Assembly: GCA_015657535.1 (NCBI GenBank)
Contig: JADHZB010001398.1
Location: 1 to 64,000 of the forward strand
Length of the DNA stretch: 64,000 bases
Direction: 5' to 3'
Source of the DNA: Nephromyces sp. MM_2019
Taxonomy: Eukaryota > Apicomplexa > Aconoidasida > Nephromycida
Part shown: in pieces, positions 63,513 through 64,000 of the stretch
Layout: the number at the start of each line of letters is the position of its first letter
How positions within the stretch are numbered: the first letter of the stretch is position 1
Translations under genes and position numbers: made by a program
Notes under the pieces: generated by a model
What the model was told of the DNA's origin: nothing
The model's database searches: none
What the model saw: the letters and a program-made list of their open reading frames with translations, nothing else

Positions 63513-64000
63513 CTGAAGAGTGTCCTACCTAAGTTAGAGGGGTATTACCAGTCTCTCTAGATGCTTACTTTCGCACTAGATAATTTACTTATATCCGCTT
63601 ATTTTCCATGTTTAACTATACTCGCACATAAATTTTACGATCAGAAACTCTGGGATGAAATGCTAAAGGGTCGGTATTGAAGTCATTAGATGGTATGATC
63701 TTGAAAAAAGGGCAGCAAACTAAAAGTAATTTGTACCAACCGCCTATTATATCGAGGAAGCCTTACCTATGCTTATAGCGTGTAAGTTAGCTATTCCGAC
63801 TCGAATAAATATAAACAAAATTCAAATCTTCAAGCATTTATTCCCGTTAAACCCATGAAAAGTTTCACCCGTTGCATCGCGGTATGCATGGGATGTATCA
63901 GCTTAGCATAAAACGATTGAAATTAGAAGGGTACGGTGCATCACAACGTAAGATGCTGTTTCAGAGCAAGCTAGGAATACCGTCAAAAAATGCTGATACT
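63513..64000. other. Right edge, no feature resolved
   Basis: AT-rich, with no clear open frame. It should contain an intron or more exons of the minus-strand gene ending at 63212. Confidence 0.35.

Overview
The window is nuclear DNA from an intron-rich unicellular eukaryote, most likely an apicomplexan or a close alveolate relative. The strongest evidence is a single gene encoding fused S-adenosylmethionine decarboxylase and ornithine decarboxylase, an arrangement best known from Plasmodium. The moderate A+T content, the many GT-AG introns, and an unkempt-like CCCH protein fit the same view. I cannot name the genus. There are no operons, rRNAs, CRISPR arrays or clear transposons, and I recognised no tRNA. 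One 105-base run of N (27985-28089) marks an assembly gap. Gene models were built by hand from open frames, GT/AG borders and intron phase. Where a whole chain of exons keeps frame I treat it as good evidence, but no transcript data were available.

Layout. 1-2.7 kb: minus-strand ubiquitin-specific protease, catalytic Cys exon included, running towards or off the left edge. 2.7-13.7 kb: CA/GT-rich and AT-rich DNA with a few candidate exons and a perfect 46-bp trinucleotide palindrome. 14.7-18.0 kb: a 13-exon plus-strand gene of unknown function. 20.2-27.3 kb: the bifunctional AdoMetDC/ODC gene (about 1,490 aa, six exons). 27.8-30.9 kb: an unrecognised plus-strand gene with very short introns. 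31.6-31.9 kb: a minus-strand fragment. 32.06-32.72 kb: a complete 111-aa plus-strand gene. 33.4-41.2 kb: a SERAC1-like alpha/beta hydrolase with two predicted membrane segments. 41.6-42.9 kb: candidate plus-strand exons. 43-51.3 kb: AT-rich DNA, largely unresolved. 51.3-57.3 kb: a ten-exon CCCH zinc-finger protein on the minus strand (1,162 aa). 57.5-58.0 kb: a complete four-exon minus-strand gene for a 101-aa membrane protein. 59.4-60.4 kb: a GC-richer island with a 35-bp tandem repeat. 60.7-63.5 kb: isolated exons, including a possible CULT/yippee-type zinc module and the 3' end of a minus-strand gene.

Two genome-wide habits show up. First, introns and flanks are rich in GT/T on the sense strand, so local strand skew on the left half and around the large genes predicts transcription direction. 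Second, many introns are tiny (34-60 nt) beside others near 1 kb, so simple six-frame ORF calling misses most real genes here. Functionally, the AdoMetDC/ODC gene supplies both precursors of spermidine; the remaining genes (deubiquitinase, SERAC1-like lipid-related hydrolase, RNA-binding CCCH protein) are separate housekeeping units with no evident pathway link.
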